Shown here one piece after another: positions 1 through 7,085 of a stretch of 9,223 nt of DNA; position 1 is the stretch's first letter, and each line of letters opens with the position of its first letter. The notes under the pieces are model-generated. The model was not told the origin of the DNA. It did no database searches and worked only from the letters and a program-made list of their open reading frames with translations. The DNA is taken from positions 1 through 9,223 of the forward strand of contig JALSIU010000326.1 in assembly GCA_026989715.1 (NCBI GenBank). Reading direction: 5' to 3'. Position numbers and translations under genes: made by a program. This DNA is from Methylomonas sp. (lineage in GTDB: Bacteria; Pseudomonadota; Gammaproteobacteria; Methylococcales; Methylomonadaceae).

Positions 1-1
1 T

Positions 2-736
2 GATACCATTGCAAAAATGGCAAAAAAACGTCAAGTATTCCCTTGGACCTGTGTCGGTGCTTTATATGGCAATAAAGCCGTTGTCAATGCCGCACAAAAA
101 GAAATCAAGAAAATATTAGGCTGGAAAGCTAAGCGTTTGATATTTTTCACCCCCAAAACGGTCTCCAGAATCAATCATATCACTCAAAGCATTCCCTTTA
201 TCAAAAAGGGCATGATAGGTGAAACGGTGATGACCCTGCACAAAACGATGCAACTTTTTGCAGGCCGTCCGAGTGAAATCGCACTGCCTTTAGCTTATTG
301 GCTGACGAACAATCAACCAGAGCAAGGCACTGCCATGCACCCTGATCAGGATGATTGCGGCTTAATCTGGTACTCGCCTCTAGTTCCTATGCAAGCAGAA
401 AAAGTCACCGAATTTACCAATATGGTGACTCAAATCTGCATTAAACACCAAATTGAACCACTGATTACGCTCACGTCATTTTCTGACCGCTCTTTTGACA
501 GCACTATTCCCATTTTATTCAAAAAAGGTGACCCCGATGCAGTTCTACGTGCGCATGCCTGTTATGAAGAATTATTTGAGACAGGAAAAGTGCGCGGCTT
601 TTTGCCTTATCGCCTGAGCATTCATGCAATGAGTAAACTAGACAAGTATAACGCCGCTCCTGAGCTGCTAAAGCGCATCAAAAAAGCTATTGACCCTAAT
701 AATACGCTTGCACCAGGCCGCTATTTGCCTAAATAA
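2..736 (+). CDS. FAD-linked oxidoreductase, vanillyl-alcohol oxidase / 4-cresol dehydrogenase type, C-terminal part (5' end outside window)
   Basis: This is the C-terminal 244 residues of a flavoprotein whose family members are about 520-560 residues long. The frame is open to the left edge, so the Met at 17 is probably internal. What is visible is the FAD-oxidase cap/C-terminal domain. Numbering from that Met, it shows CGLIWYSP (114-121), a DPDAVLRAHACYEELF-like helix (172-187), PYR (Tyr198-Arg199) and the family's C-terminal DPNNTLAPGR. In VAO (Tyr503/Arg504) and p-cresol methylhydroxylase (Tyr473/Arg474) the Tyr-Arg pair binds and activates the phenolate of para-substituted phenols, so a phenolic substrate is plausible. 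The FAD-binding N-terminal domain lies outside the window. At the VAO covalent-FAD His422 position this protein seems to have Leu116, judged from memory of the homologues. Substrate and electron acceptor cannot be assigned. It is transcribed toward truD. Confidence 0.85.
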   Translation, partial: DTIAKMAKKRQVFPWTCVGALYGNKAVVNAAQKEIKKILGWKAKRLIFFTPKTVSRINHITQSIPFIKKGMIGETVMTLHKTMQLFAGRPSEIALPLAYWLTNNQPEQGTAMHPDQDDCGLIWYSPLVPMQAEKVTEFTNMVTQICIKHQIEPLITLTSFSDRSFDSTIPILFKKGDPDAVLRAHACYEELFETGKVRGFLPYRLSIHAMSKLDKYNAAPELLKRIKKAIDPNNTLAPGRYLPK

Positions 737-754
737 TGAGCAATATATACCTTA

Positions 755-790
755 AATAATACCCAAATAACATAGTTTTTGGGTATTATT
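755..790. terminator. Bidirectional hairpin terminator between convergent genes
   Basis: A perfect 13-bp inverted repeat, AATAATACCCAAA at 755-767 and TTTGGGTATTATT at 778-790, encloses a 10-nt loop. It fills most of the 58-bp gap between the stop of the plus-strand oxidase (736) and the stop of minus-strand truD (795), just where a shared terminator is expected. The stem is A+T rich and ends in T-rich sequence on both strands, but neither side has a long uninterrupted T tract. Termination strength is therefore uncertain although the fold is clear. Confidence 0.75.
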
Positions 791-794
791 GTAT

Positions 795-1814
795 TCACGA
801 AAGCGCAATAATTTCCTTTAACAAAGAGGTTGCATAGCATCCCGCGTTTAAAGAAAACTCAATTTCTAAATTACCGGCACCGATAAACTGCCATTGCAAT
901 GCTTTAATATGGCTACGCAATACTCTACGGTCTTGCGCCACCCCAAAAGTTTTCAGTCCGGTAGCCAAATCAGGAAATTTCTCTATCTGTTGCTGCTCCA
1001 ATAATGCAACGCCCGCAGCCGATTGCATCTCGCCTTTGCCCCATAAGGCGGCAGTCGGATGCAATGTTAACACCTCGACTCTCGCGAGCGTCACCGCATC
1101 TAACCCCTCTTCTACTCTAAAAAAGCTACGCGAATCATCAAACATTAAAATATCGCCTAATAAAGCATGGTTCCATGTTTTATCCATTACGCGCGCACTT
1201 AAAATAGTATTAAACAGATAAGAACGCGCCGCAGACAAATACAGGCTACGCTGGTTGCGAGAGACCTTTTTACCGGCAAATAAAGCTAATGCTTTGTTGA
1301 TATTTGCGCCATGATGCCCAAAGCGTTGCTCACCAAAATAATTAGGGACTCCACCCGATTTAATCTTAAGTAACTGCTCCTCCAATAGCGCCTTATCACC
1401 CACCCAATCACGAATACGTATATTAAACTGATTACCCGCTAATGAGCCGCGTTTGAGTTTTTTACTATGTCGCGTAGCTTGCAAGACTTTAATCGTCGCA
1501 CAATTTAACTCAGACCAGTCAGGGTCAGGCTTGCCCGGCAACCAGATACTAAACCATTGCGTGGTACGCGCATGCCGGTCTTTTAGCCCTGCATAACTGA
1601 CATCACGTTGACGCACGCCTGCAAACCGCGCCAACAGACGGGCGACATAATCGGTATTTTCTGAACACTTTTCAATCAGGACAAAAGCATGCTCGCCGAC
1701 ACCTGATACCTCAAAAGAAGGAATTTCATTGACGATAAAATCATCCGGAACTTGGCGTATCAGCCCTTGACTTTGCGCACCACCATACGCACAAGCCCAG
1801 TCTTCTAATTGCAT
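795..1814 (-). CDS. truD: tRNA pseudouridine(13) synthase TruD
   Basis: TruD converts U13 of tRNA-Glu to pseudouridine. The 339 residues match the E. coli enzyme (349) from end to end. The N-terminal DFIVNE...GEHAFVLIEK block is at 25-49. The catalytic motif YAGLKDRHARTTQW follows, with Asp79 as the nucleophile (E. coli Asp80). Next come GNQFNIRIR (127-135) and VPNYFGEQRFG (156-166), which opens the TRUD insertion domain, and the typical ending CYATSLLKEI. The ATG overlaps the end of ispF by 10 bp and no clear Shine-Dalgarno precedes it, so translation probably depends on ribosomes finishing ispF. It is the last gene of the unit; the hairpin at 755-790 lies 4 nt past its TGA. In many gammaproteobacteria surE follows here, but not in this window. 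Confidence 0.97.
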   Translation of the reverse strand: MQLEDWACAYGGAQSQGLIRQVPDDFIVNEIPSFEVSGVGEHAFVLIEKCSENTDYVARLLARFAGVRQRDVSYAGLKDRHARTTQWFSIWLPGKPDPDWSELNCATIKVLQATRHSKKLKRGSLAGNQFNIRIRDWVGDKALLEEQLLKIKSGGVPNYFGEQRFGHHGANINKALALFAGKKVSRNQRSLYLSAARSYLFNTILSARVMDKTWNHALLGDILMFDDSRSFFRVEEGLDAVTLARVEVLTLHPTAALWGKGEMQSAAGVALLEQQQIEKFPDLATGLKTFGVAQDRRVLRSHIKALQWQFIGAGNLEIEFSLNAGCYATSLLKEIIALS

Positions 1815-2278
1815 ATCAGTACAATAGCTTGCACTGCAATACCTTCTTTCCTGCCTTCAAAGCCTAGTTTTTCTGTAGTGGTCGCTTTAACATTAATACA
1901 GTCGATATTAACCGCTAAATCTTGCGCAATATTACGACACATTGCCGCAATATGCGGTGCCATTTTAGGTGCTTGCGCGATAATCGTAATATCCGCATTC
2001 TCTAAACGATAGCCTTTTTCCTGCACAATAGCGTACACATGCCGCAATAGCACACGACTATCAGCCCCTTTAAATTCAGGGTCTGTATCGGGAAAATGCT
2101 TGCCTATATCACCAAGGGCTGCCGCGCCTAACAGTGCATCACATAAAGCATGCAACACCACATCACCATCAGAATGCGCCTCTAAACCTTGCGGATAATC
2201 AATTTTAACGCCGCCTAAAATCACATCGCCGGTATCGACAAAACGATGTACATCATACCCTTGCCCTACACGTATCAT
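1805..2278 (-). CDS. ispF: 2-C-methyl-D-erythritol 2,4-cyclodiphosphate synthase IspF
   Basis: IspF cyclises CDP-methylerythritol 2-phosphate to methylerythritol cyclodiphosphate, releasing CMP, in the MEP isoprenoid pathway. The length of 157 residues is standard. Near the N-terminus GQGYDVHRF supplies the metal ligands Asp9 and His11. LEAHSDGDVVLHALCDALLGA (32-52) contains the third ligand His43 and the flexible His35-Ser36 loop, and DIGKHFPDTD follows. The C-terminal ATTTEKLGFEGRKEGI motif (132-147) contacts the cytidine diphosphate. All expected residues are present. Its ATG overlaps the ispD TGA (ATGA, 2275-2278), a classic translational coupling, so the two MEP enzymes are made together as separate proteins and not as the IspDF fusion found in some bacteria. 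The 3' end overlaps truD by 10 bp. Confidence 0.98.
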   Translation of the reverse strand: MIRVGQGYDVHRFVDTGDVILGGVKIDYPQGLEAHSDGDVVLHALCDALLGAAALGDIGKHFPDTDPEFKGADSRVLLRHVYAIVQEKGYRLENADITIIAQAPKMAPHIAAMCRNIAQDLAVNIDCINVKATTTEKLGFEGRKEGIAVQAIVLICN

Positions 2279-2976
2279 GGTTGTTGCTCCAAATAAAATT
2301 GCGCCAAAGCTAAATCTTCGGGGCGGGTAATTTTTATATTATCTGCCCGCCCTGCTATCATTTTAGGGTGCTTACCTTGTAATTCCATGGCACTAGCATC
2401 ATCAGTGACCACCCAGCCACTATCAGCCGCTTGTTGCAAGGCCGCTTTGAGCGCACCATAACGAAACATTTGCGGGGTAAACGCTCGCCATATTTGACTT
2501 CTATCCACCGTCTCTGCAATCGCCAGCTCTGTATCGACGGATTTTAAAGTATCATGTGATGCTTGACCTAAAATTCCCCCCACAGCATGATGCTGTAGTG
2601 CATTGATTAAGCATTCAATATCGGTTTTAGTAATGCAAGGACGGGCGGCATCGTGCACCAACACCCAATCATTCGCCATCGCTTGCCCGGAAATGGATTG
2701 TAATGCAGATAAAACCGAGTCAGCACGTTCTTTACCTCCTGCAACGGTTTGAATGCGTTTATGCTTAGCAATTGCTAGTTCAGGCCAATAAGGGTCTTCT
2801 GCTGAAATCGCCACAATCACAGCGGTTAATTGTTCCACCTGCAATAGTCGTGTTAAAGTTTGCTCAATAACCGTGCAGCCATTGAGCGGCAAGTACTGTT
2901 TAGGCCGGTCGGCTTGCATACGCTTCCCTACACCGGCGGCAGGCACAATACCCCAAGATTTAGTTACTTCAGCCAT
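2275..2976 (-). CDS. ispD: 2-C-methyl-D-erythritol 4-phosphate cytidylyltransferase IspD
   Basis: IspD joins CTP to methylerythritol 4-phosphate, giving CDP-methylerythritol and pyrophosphate. The 233-residue protein has the nucleotidyltransferase signature PAAGVGKRMQADRPKQY at 12-28, including Arg19 and Lys26 (E. coli Arg20, Lys27). LVHDAARP follows at 106-113. HDTLK has Thr143, RSQIWRAFTPQMF has Arg159, and ADNIKITRPEDL (211-222) has Lys215, matching E. coli Thr140, Arg157 and Lys213. All known catalytic positions are filled. The ATG follows an AAGGG ribosome site at very short spacing, 37 bp after ftsB, and the TGA overlaps the start of ispF. Its substrate CTP is the product of pyrG in the same unit. 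Confidence 0.98.
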   Translation of the reverse strand: MAEVTKSWGIVPAAGVGKRMQADRPKQYLPLNGCTVIEQTLTRLLQVEQLTAVIVAISAEDPYWPELAIAKHKRIQTVAGGKERADSVLSALQSISGQAMANDWVLVHDAARPCITKTDIECLINALQHHAVGGILGQASHDTLKSVDTELAIAETVDRSQIWRAFTPQMFRYGALKAALQQAADSGWVVTDDASAMELQGKHPKMIAGRADNIKITRPEDLALAQFYLEQQP

Positions 2977-3013
2977 ACGCCCTTATGTCCAATCATACAA
3001 AACACCTTTAAAA

Positions 3014-3283
3014 TCATTCAATCACTTGAAAAAAAGTCTCATCTTTTTTAATTAAACCTAAATCATAGCGGGCAATTTCTTCAATCGCTTCCTGCCCCTT
3101 ACGCAAGTCTTGCACCTCGGCATACAACGCATCATTACGCAGTTGTTTTTGCTGCAACTGTGCTTGCAACTTGGCCAATTGTTGTTGATATTGACGCACC
3201 TGCCGCACATTACCATCGCCATACCACAAACGGTATTGCAATAAAGCAATCAGCACGATTAAAAAGGCAATAAGAATTTTAAT
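3014..3283 (-). CDS. ftsB: Cell division protein FtsB (probable ATT start)
   Basis: FtsB is a small bitopic inner-membrane protein of the FtsQ-FtsB-FtsL divisome complex. From an ATT at 3283 the product is 89 residues: a short Lys-led N-terminus, a membrane helix (KILIAFLIVLIALLQ, about 2-16), the family RLWYGDG segment, a Gln-rich coiled coil (about 25-60), and the conserved LRKGQEAIEEIARYDLGLIKKDETFF end. Between the in-frame TAG at 3293-3295 and the GTG at 3254-3256 there is no ATG, GTG or TTG. Starting at that GTG would remove most of the membrane helix, so ATT (initiated as Met) with AGG 8 nt upstream is preferred. The gene begins 29 nt after the eno stop. A sequencing error turning ATG into ATT is the main alternative. 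Identity is firm; the start is inferred. Confidence 0.9.
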   Translation of the reverse strand: MKILIAFLIVLIALLQYRLWYGDGNVRQVRQYQQQLAKLQAQLQQKQLRNDALYAEVQDLRKGQEAIEEIARYDLGLIKKDETFFQVIE

Positions 3284-3294
3284 ATGCCCGGCCT
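3281..3294 (-). promoter_or_regulatory. Probable ribosome binding site and ATT start codon of ftsB
   Basis: On the minus strand AGG (3294-3292) lies 8 nt before ATT (3283-3281), which is followed by codons for Lys-Ile-Leu-Ile-Ala-Phe-Leu-Ile. This matches the usual FtsB N-terminus of Met-Lys plus hydrophobic helix. The Shine-Dalgarno match is short and overlaps the upstream in-frame TAG stop. Rare ATT initiation is known from infC and pcnB of E. coli. Confidence 0.5.
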
Positions 3295-3312
3295 ATAATA
3301 AAGATTAATTGA

Positions 3313-4596
3313 TTACGCCAACTTCTTAAAAGCACTACGCCCTGCATATTTTGCCGCCGCGCCTAATTCTTCTTCAATTTTCATCAGGCGATTATATTTT
3401 GCAATACGATCAGAGCGACTTAATGAGCCTGTTTTAATTTGTCCTGTACCCAAAGCAACACATAAATCAGCAATCGTTGTGTCTTCCGTTTCACCGGAGC
3501 GATGCGATACAACGGCACTATAGCCTGCGGCATGAGCCGTATTAATCGCTTCCAATGTTTCGGTTAAGGTACCGATTTGGTTGACTTTAATTAAAATCGA
3601 GTTAGCAACGCCTTTCTCAATCCCCTCTTTTAGCGTCGCAGGGTCAGTGACAAATAAATCATCACCTACCAATTGAATTTTATCACCCACTCTATCGGTC
3701 AAGCCTTTCCAGCCTTCCCAGTCATTTTCATACAAACCGTCTTCGATAGAGATAATGGGGTAACGCGCCACCCAGTCAGCAAAAAAGTCTGTCATTTGAC
3801 CAGCATTTAAAGTTTTGCCTTCTGAGCTTAACGCGTAGTTGCCATCTTGATAAAATTCTGAAGCCGCCGCATCTAAACCCAAATAAATATCTTCCCCAGG
3901 TTGATAGCCAGCATTGACAATCGCCTCTAAAATCACTTCAATGGCTTCTTCATTAGAAGATAAATTAGGTGCAAAACCGCCTTCATCACCCACTGTCGTT
4001 GCCAAGCCTTTAGCTTTTAATACTTTAGCCAAATGATGAAACACTTCCGCACCATAACGAATCGCCTCACGGAAAGAAGGGGCACCGACCGGTAGAATCA
4101 TAAATTCCTGTAAATCGACACTGTTATCGGCATGCGAGCCACCATTAATGATATTCATCATCGGTACCGGCATAATAAATTCACCGCTGGTATTGAGGTA
4201 ACGATACAAAGGCACGCCGGCTTCTAGTGCGGCTGCACGCGCCGCCGCCATCGAAACACCTAAAATAGCATTAGCACCAATACGGCCTTTATTAGGTGTA
4301 CCATCTAACTGCATCATCTTGGCATCCAGTGCCTCTTGCTCAGACGCATCCATGCCTAGTACTGCGGCACGAATTTCGGTATTTACAAATTCAACGGCTT
4401 TTAAAACCCCTTTACCTAAATAACGTGCGCTATCACCATCACGTAATTCAATCGCCTCACGCTCACCGGTCGATGCACCGGAAGGCACCATGGCACTACC
4501 GGTATACCCAGAAGCCAGTACCACATCAGCTTCAATGGTAGGGTTACCACGTGAATCTAAAATTTCTCTTGCTTTAACATCAATTATTCTCGCCAT
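3313..4596 (-). CDS. eno: Enolase (2-phosphoglycerate dehydratase)
   Basis: Enolase interconverts 2-phosphoglycerate and phosphoenolpyruvate in the cytoplasm. The length of 427 residues is near the E. coli 432. The N-terminal domain has AREILDSRGNPT and the SGASTGEREAIELRD mobile loop. The barrel carries the catalytic acid Glu205 (GDEGGFAP), the magnesium ligands Asp242, Glu285 (SIEDGL) and Asp312 (GDDLFVT), the catalytic base Lys337 in the signature ILIKVNQIGT, and SHRSGETED (364-372). Every active-site residue is present. The ATG has GAGGG 7 nt upstream and lies 24 nt after the kdsA stop. Phosphoenolpyruvate made here is the direct substrate of the neighbouring kdsA product. In E. coli pyrG and eno are adjacent; here kdsA sits between them, as in Pseudomonas. 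Confidence 0.99.
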   Translation of the reverse strand: MARIIDVKAREILDSRGNPTIEADVVLASGYTGSAMVPSGASTGEREAIELRDGDSARYLGKGVLKAVEFVNTEIRAAVLGMDASEQEALDAKMMQLDGTPNKGRIGANAILGVSMAAARAAALEAGVPLYRYLNTSGEFIMPVPMMNIINGGSHADNSVDLQEFMILPVGAPSFREAIRYGAEVFHHLAKVLKAKGLATTVGDEGGFAPNLSSNEEAIEVILEAIVNAGYQPGEDIYLGLDAAASEFYQDGNYALSSEGKTLNAGQMTDFFADWVARYPIISIEDGLYENDWEGWKGLTDRVGDKIQLVGDDLFVTDPATLKEGIEKGVANSILIKVNQIGTLTETLEAINTAHAAGYSAVVSHRSGETEDTTIADLCVALGTGQIKTGSLSRSDRIAKYNRLMKIEEELGAAAKYAGRSAFKKLA

Positions 4597-4620
4597 CTTT
4601 GTACCCTCAATTAATTATTG

Positions 4621-5454
4621 TTATAAGGTGTTTTCAATGAAGGCTTGTGCTTTGACCGCTTGGTCAATAGCCACTAAAGTCTCCAGTAATTCTTGCATAC
4701 GATGCATAGGCCATGAATTAGGCCCATCGCTTAATGCATTATCCGGGTCAGGATGTGTTTCCATAAAGACACCGGCAACACCTGCCGCAACCGCCGCTCT
4801 TGCCAACACAGAAACATGCTGCCTTTGCCCACCGGATGATGTGCCCTGCCCGCCCGGCAACTGTACGGAATGCGTTGCATCATAAACAACAGGACAGTGT
4901 GTATTGCGCATCTCTGCTAAAGAGCGCATATCTGATACCAAATTATTATAGCCAAAGGATGCGCCGCGCTCACACACCATAATGTTATGGTTGCCGGTTG
5001 CTTTTGCCTTATTCACCACATGCACCATATCCCAAGGCGCAGAAAACTGGCCTTTTTTGATATTCACCGGAATACCTTGCTTGGCAACCGCCTGAATAAA
5101 ATTAGTCTGCCGACATAAAAAGGCAGGCGTTTGCATGACATCAACTACATCCGCGACTTCATTTAAAGGGGTATCTTCATGAACATCCGTGAGTACAGGC
5201 ACGCCGATTTGCTCGCGTACTTTTTGCAGAATCCTTAAGCCCTCTTCCAGACCAGGACCACGATAACTTTCATGAGATGAGCGATTAGCCTTATCAAATG
5301 ATGACTTATAAATAAAAGGAATCTTTAATTTAGTCGTTAATTCTTGCAAAAAACCCGCCGTATCCAACGCCATTTGCTCACTTTCGATAACACACGTTCC
5401 CGCAATCAAAAAAAGAGGTTGCTCTAATCCGACTTCAAACCCACATAAGTTCAC
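4621..5454 (-). CDS. kdsA: 3-deoxy-D-manno-octulosonate-8-phosphate synthase KdsA, metal-dependent class
   Basis: KdsA condenses arabinose 5-phosphate with phosphoenolpyruvate to make KDO 8-phosphate for the lipopolysaccharide inner core. The product is 277 residues from the GTG at 5454. Conserved segments are KSSFDKANRSS (50-60), SYRGPGLEEGL (63-73), LTDVHE (88-93), NIKKGQF, ERGASFGY (162-169) and DATHSVQLPGG. Cys21 in AGTCVIES replaces the Asn of the E. coli metal-free enzyme. With His195, Glu232 and Asp243 (in SDGPN) it completes the metal site known from the Aquifex enzyme. The GTG overlaps the pyrG TGA (GTGA) and has AAGGAG 7 nt upstream. An in-frame TTG at 5472 would add six residues but would bury that ribosome site inside the gene. 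The gene implies an LPS-bearing outer membrane. Confidence 0.96.
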   Translation of the reverse strand: MNLCGFEVGLEQPLFLIAGTCVIESEQMALDTAGFLQELTTKLKIPFIYKSSFDKANRSSHESYRGPGLEEGLRILQKVREQIGVPVLTDVHEDTPLNEVADVVDVMQTPAFLCRQTNFIQAVAKQGIPVNIKKGQFSAPWDMVHVVNKAKATGNHNIMVCERGASFGYNNLVSDMRSLAEMRNTHCPVVYDATHSVQLPGGQGTSSGGQRQHVSVLARAAVAAGVAGVFMETHPDPDNALSDGPNSWPMHRMQELLETLVAIDQAVKAQAFIENTL

Positions 5455-7085
5455 GCGTTGTCTCCTTGGCAATGTTTAGAGGCCGCGTTAATAAAACCGG
5501 AAAACAAAGGGTGTCCATTACGCGGCGTAGAAGTAAATTCCGGATGAAATTGACAGGCAATAAACCAAGGATGGTCAGTAATTTCAACCACTTCTACCAA
5601 ACGTCCATCCATAGATTTTCCCGAAAACTGCATGCCTGATTTTTCTAAGGCTTCTATATAATGATTATTGAACTCAAACCGGTGCCGATGCCGCTCCGTA
5701 ATGACATCTTTTTTATACTGCGCAAAGACCAAAGAATCACTTTGAATACGACACTTCTGCGCACCTAAGCGCATCGTGCCGCCTAAATCAGAGTTTTCAT
5801 CACGGGTTTCAGTTTGGCCATCCGAGTCCTGCCATTCCGTAATCAAGCCAATCACAGGGTGCGGGCTAGTCGGTAAAAATTCAGTACTATGCGCCCCTTC
5901 TAAACCGGCAACATTACGTGCAAATTCAATGACCGCAGATTGCATCCCCAAACAAATGCCCAAATAAGGCACTTTATTTTCCCGAGCATAACGCACCGTC
6001 GCAATTTTCCCTTCTACACCCCGCTCACCAAAGCCACCCGGCACCAAAATAGCATCTACTCCTTTTAAAGGTTCAACGCCTTCATTTTCAATTAACTCCG
6101 CGTCAATATACTTAATTTTAACTTGGTTGCGCGTGTGAATGCCTGCATGTATTAACGCCTCACTTAAAGACTTGTACGCATCACTGTGATCAACATATTT
6201 ACCCACGATCGCAATATTAACGACATCATTCGGGTTCGTTACTGACTCGACCACCGCTTCCCATTCAGATAAATCCGCCGGCGGTACATCCAAGCGTAAT
6301 TGGTCAACCACAATATCATCTAGCCCCTGCTCATTGAGCAATAAGGGAATACGATAAATAGTATCTGCATCGAGAGCAGAAATAACGGCTTTTTCAGGCA
6401 CATTGGTAAATAAAGCAATCTTTTGCCGCTCTGCCAAAGGAATACGCCGCTCAGAACGGCAAATCAGAATATCAGGTTGAATCCCGATGGTACGCAATTC
6501 TTTCACCGAATGTTGCGTGGGCTTGGTTTTAATTTCACCTGCCGTCTTAATATAAGGGACTAAAGTCAAATGAATAAACAAAGCACGGTCTCGGCCTAAT
6601 TCCACCCCAATTTGACGAATGGTCTCCAAAAAGGGTAATGACTCAATATCACCGACCGTCCCACCCACTTCAATAATGGCCACATCCATGCCTTCAGCAC
6701 TGAGATAAACACGACGCTTCATTTCATTGGTAATATGTGGAATCACTTGTACCGTTGCGCCTAGGTATTCACCTTTGCGCTCTTTACGCAATACCGTTTC
6801 ATACACTTGGCCTGTGGTGAAATTATTTTTCTTGGTTAATGGCGTTTTGATAAAACGCTCATAATGCCCCAAATCTAAATCCGTTTCGGCACCATCTTCG
6901 GTCACAAAAACTTCACCGTGTTGAAAAGGGCTCATTGTCCCTGGGTCAACATTAATATAAGGGTCTAGTTTAGTCATGGTTACTTTTAAACCACGCGCTT
7001 CTAAAATAGCCGCTAAAGAAGAGGCTGCAATCCCTTTACCAAGAGAAGAAACCACACCACCGGTAATAAATATAAATTTTGTCAT
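5451..7085 (-). CDS. pyrG: CTP synthase (glutamine-hydrolysing) PyrG
   Basis: PyrG aminates UTP to CTP using ATP and ammonia from glutamine. The 544-residue protein has the two usual domains. The N-terminal amidoligase domain (about 1-266) shows FITGGVVSSLGKGI with the P-loop, KLDPYINVDPGTMSP, EDGAETDLDLGHYERF, EVGGTVGDIES (139-149) and KTKPTQHSVKELR. The C-terminal class I glutamine amidotransferase domain (about 290-540) shows PGGFGERG, the nucleophile Cys378 in LGICLGMQ, and His514 and Glu516 in FHPEFTS. The catalytic triad is complete. ATG at 7085 is preferred over an in-frame TTG directly before it because it gives the standard MTKFIFITGG N-terminus. The TGA overlaps kdsA. CTP feeds IspD downstream and phospholipid and LPS synthesis. 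Confidence 0.99.
   Translation of the reverse strand: MTKFIFITGGVVSSLGKGIAASSLAAILEARGLKVTMTKLDPYINVDPGTMSPFQHGEVFVTEDGAETDLDLGHYERFIKTPLTKKNNFTTGQVYETVLRKERKGEYLGATVQVIPHITNEMKRRVYLSAEGMDVAIIEVGGTVGDIESLPFLETIRQIGVELGRDRALFIHLTLVPYIKTAGEIKTKPTQHSVKELRTIGIQPDILICRSERRIPLAERQKIALFTNVPEKAVISALDADTIYRIPLLLNEQGLDDIVVDQLRLDVPPADLSEWEAVVESVTNPNDVVNIAIVGKYVDHSDAYKSLSEALIHAGIHTRNQVKIKYIDAELIENEGVEPLKGVDAILVPGGFGERGVEGKIATVRYARENKVPYLGICLGMQSAVIEFARNVAGLEGAHSTEFLPTSPHPVIGLITEWQDSDGQTETRDENSDLGGTMRLGAQKCRIQSDSLVFAQYKKDVITERHRHRFEFNNHYIEALEKSGMQFSGKSMDGRLVEVVEITDHPWFIACQFHPEFTSTPRNGHPLFSGFINAASKHCQGDNA
5462..5467 (-). promoter_or_regulatory. Ribosome binding site of kdsA, inside the 3' end of pyrG
   Basis: AAGGAG on the minus strand lies 7 nt before GTG (5454-5452). 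It is among the best Shine-Dalgarno matches in the window. It decides the kdsA start as the GTG within the GTGA overlap and excludes the upstream TTG at 5472. Confidence 0.75.

Noticed and set aside
1036..1221. Plus-strand open frame inside truD; similar short ones lie within ispF, pyrG, tilS and across the ispD start
   Set aside because: All are antisense to intact conserved genes, lack ribosome sites and show no domain-like pattern.
3014..3256. ftsB starting at the GTG at 3256 (80 residues)
   Set aside because: It removes most of the membrane helix that the upstream in-frame codons clearly encode, so it is kept only as a fallback start.
2275..3256. A possible IspD-IspF or FtsB-IspD fusion
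   Set aside because: Each gene has its own stop; they are adjacent or overlap by 4 bp in different frames and encode separate, standard-length proteins.
4490..4885. A 131-codon plus-strand open frame spanning the eno start and the kdsA end
   Set aside because: It lies antisense to two well conserved genes, its Cys-rich translation resembles no family I know, and it bridges the eno-kdsA gap only by chance.
5455..5472. kdsA starting at TTG 5472
   Set aside because: It has no ribosome site of its own, adds the non-family residues MPRRQR, and would place the strong AAGGAG inside the gene.
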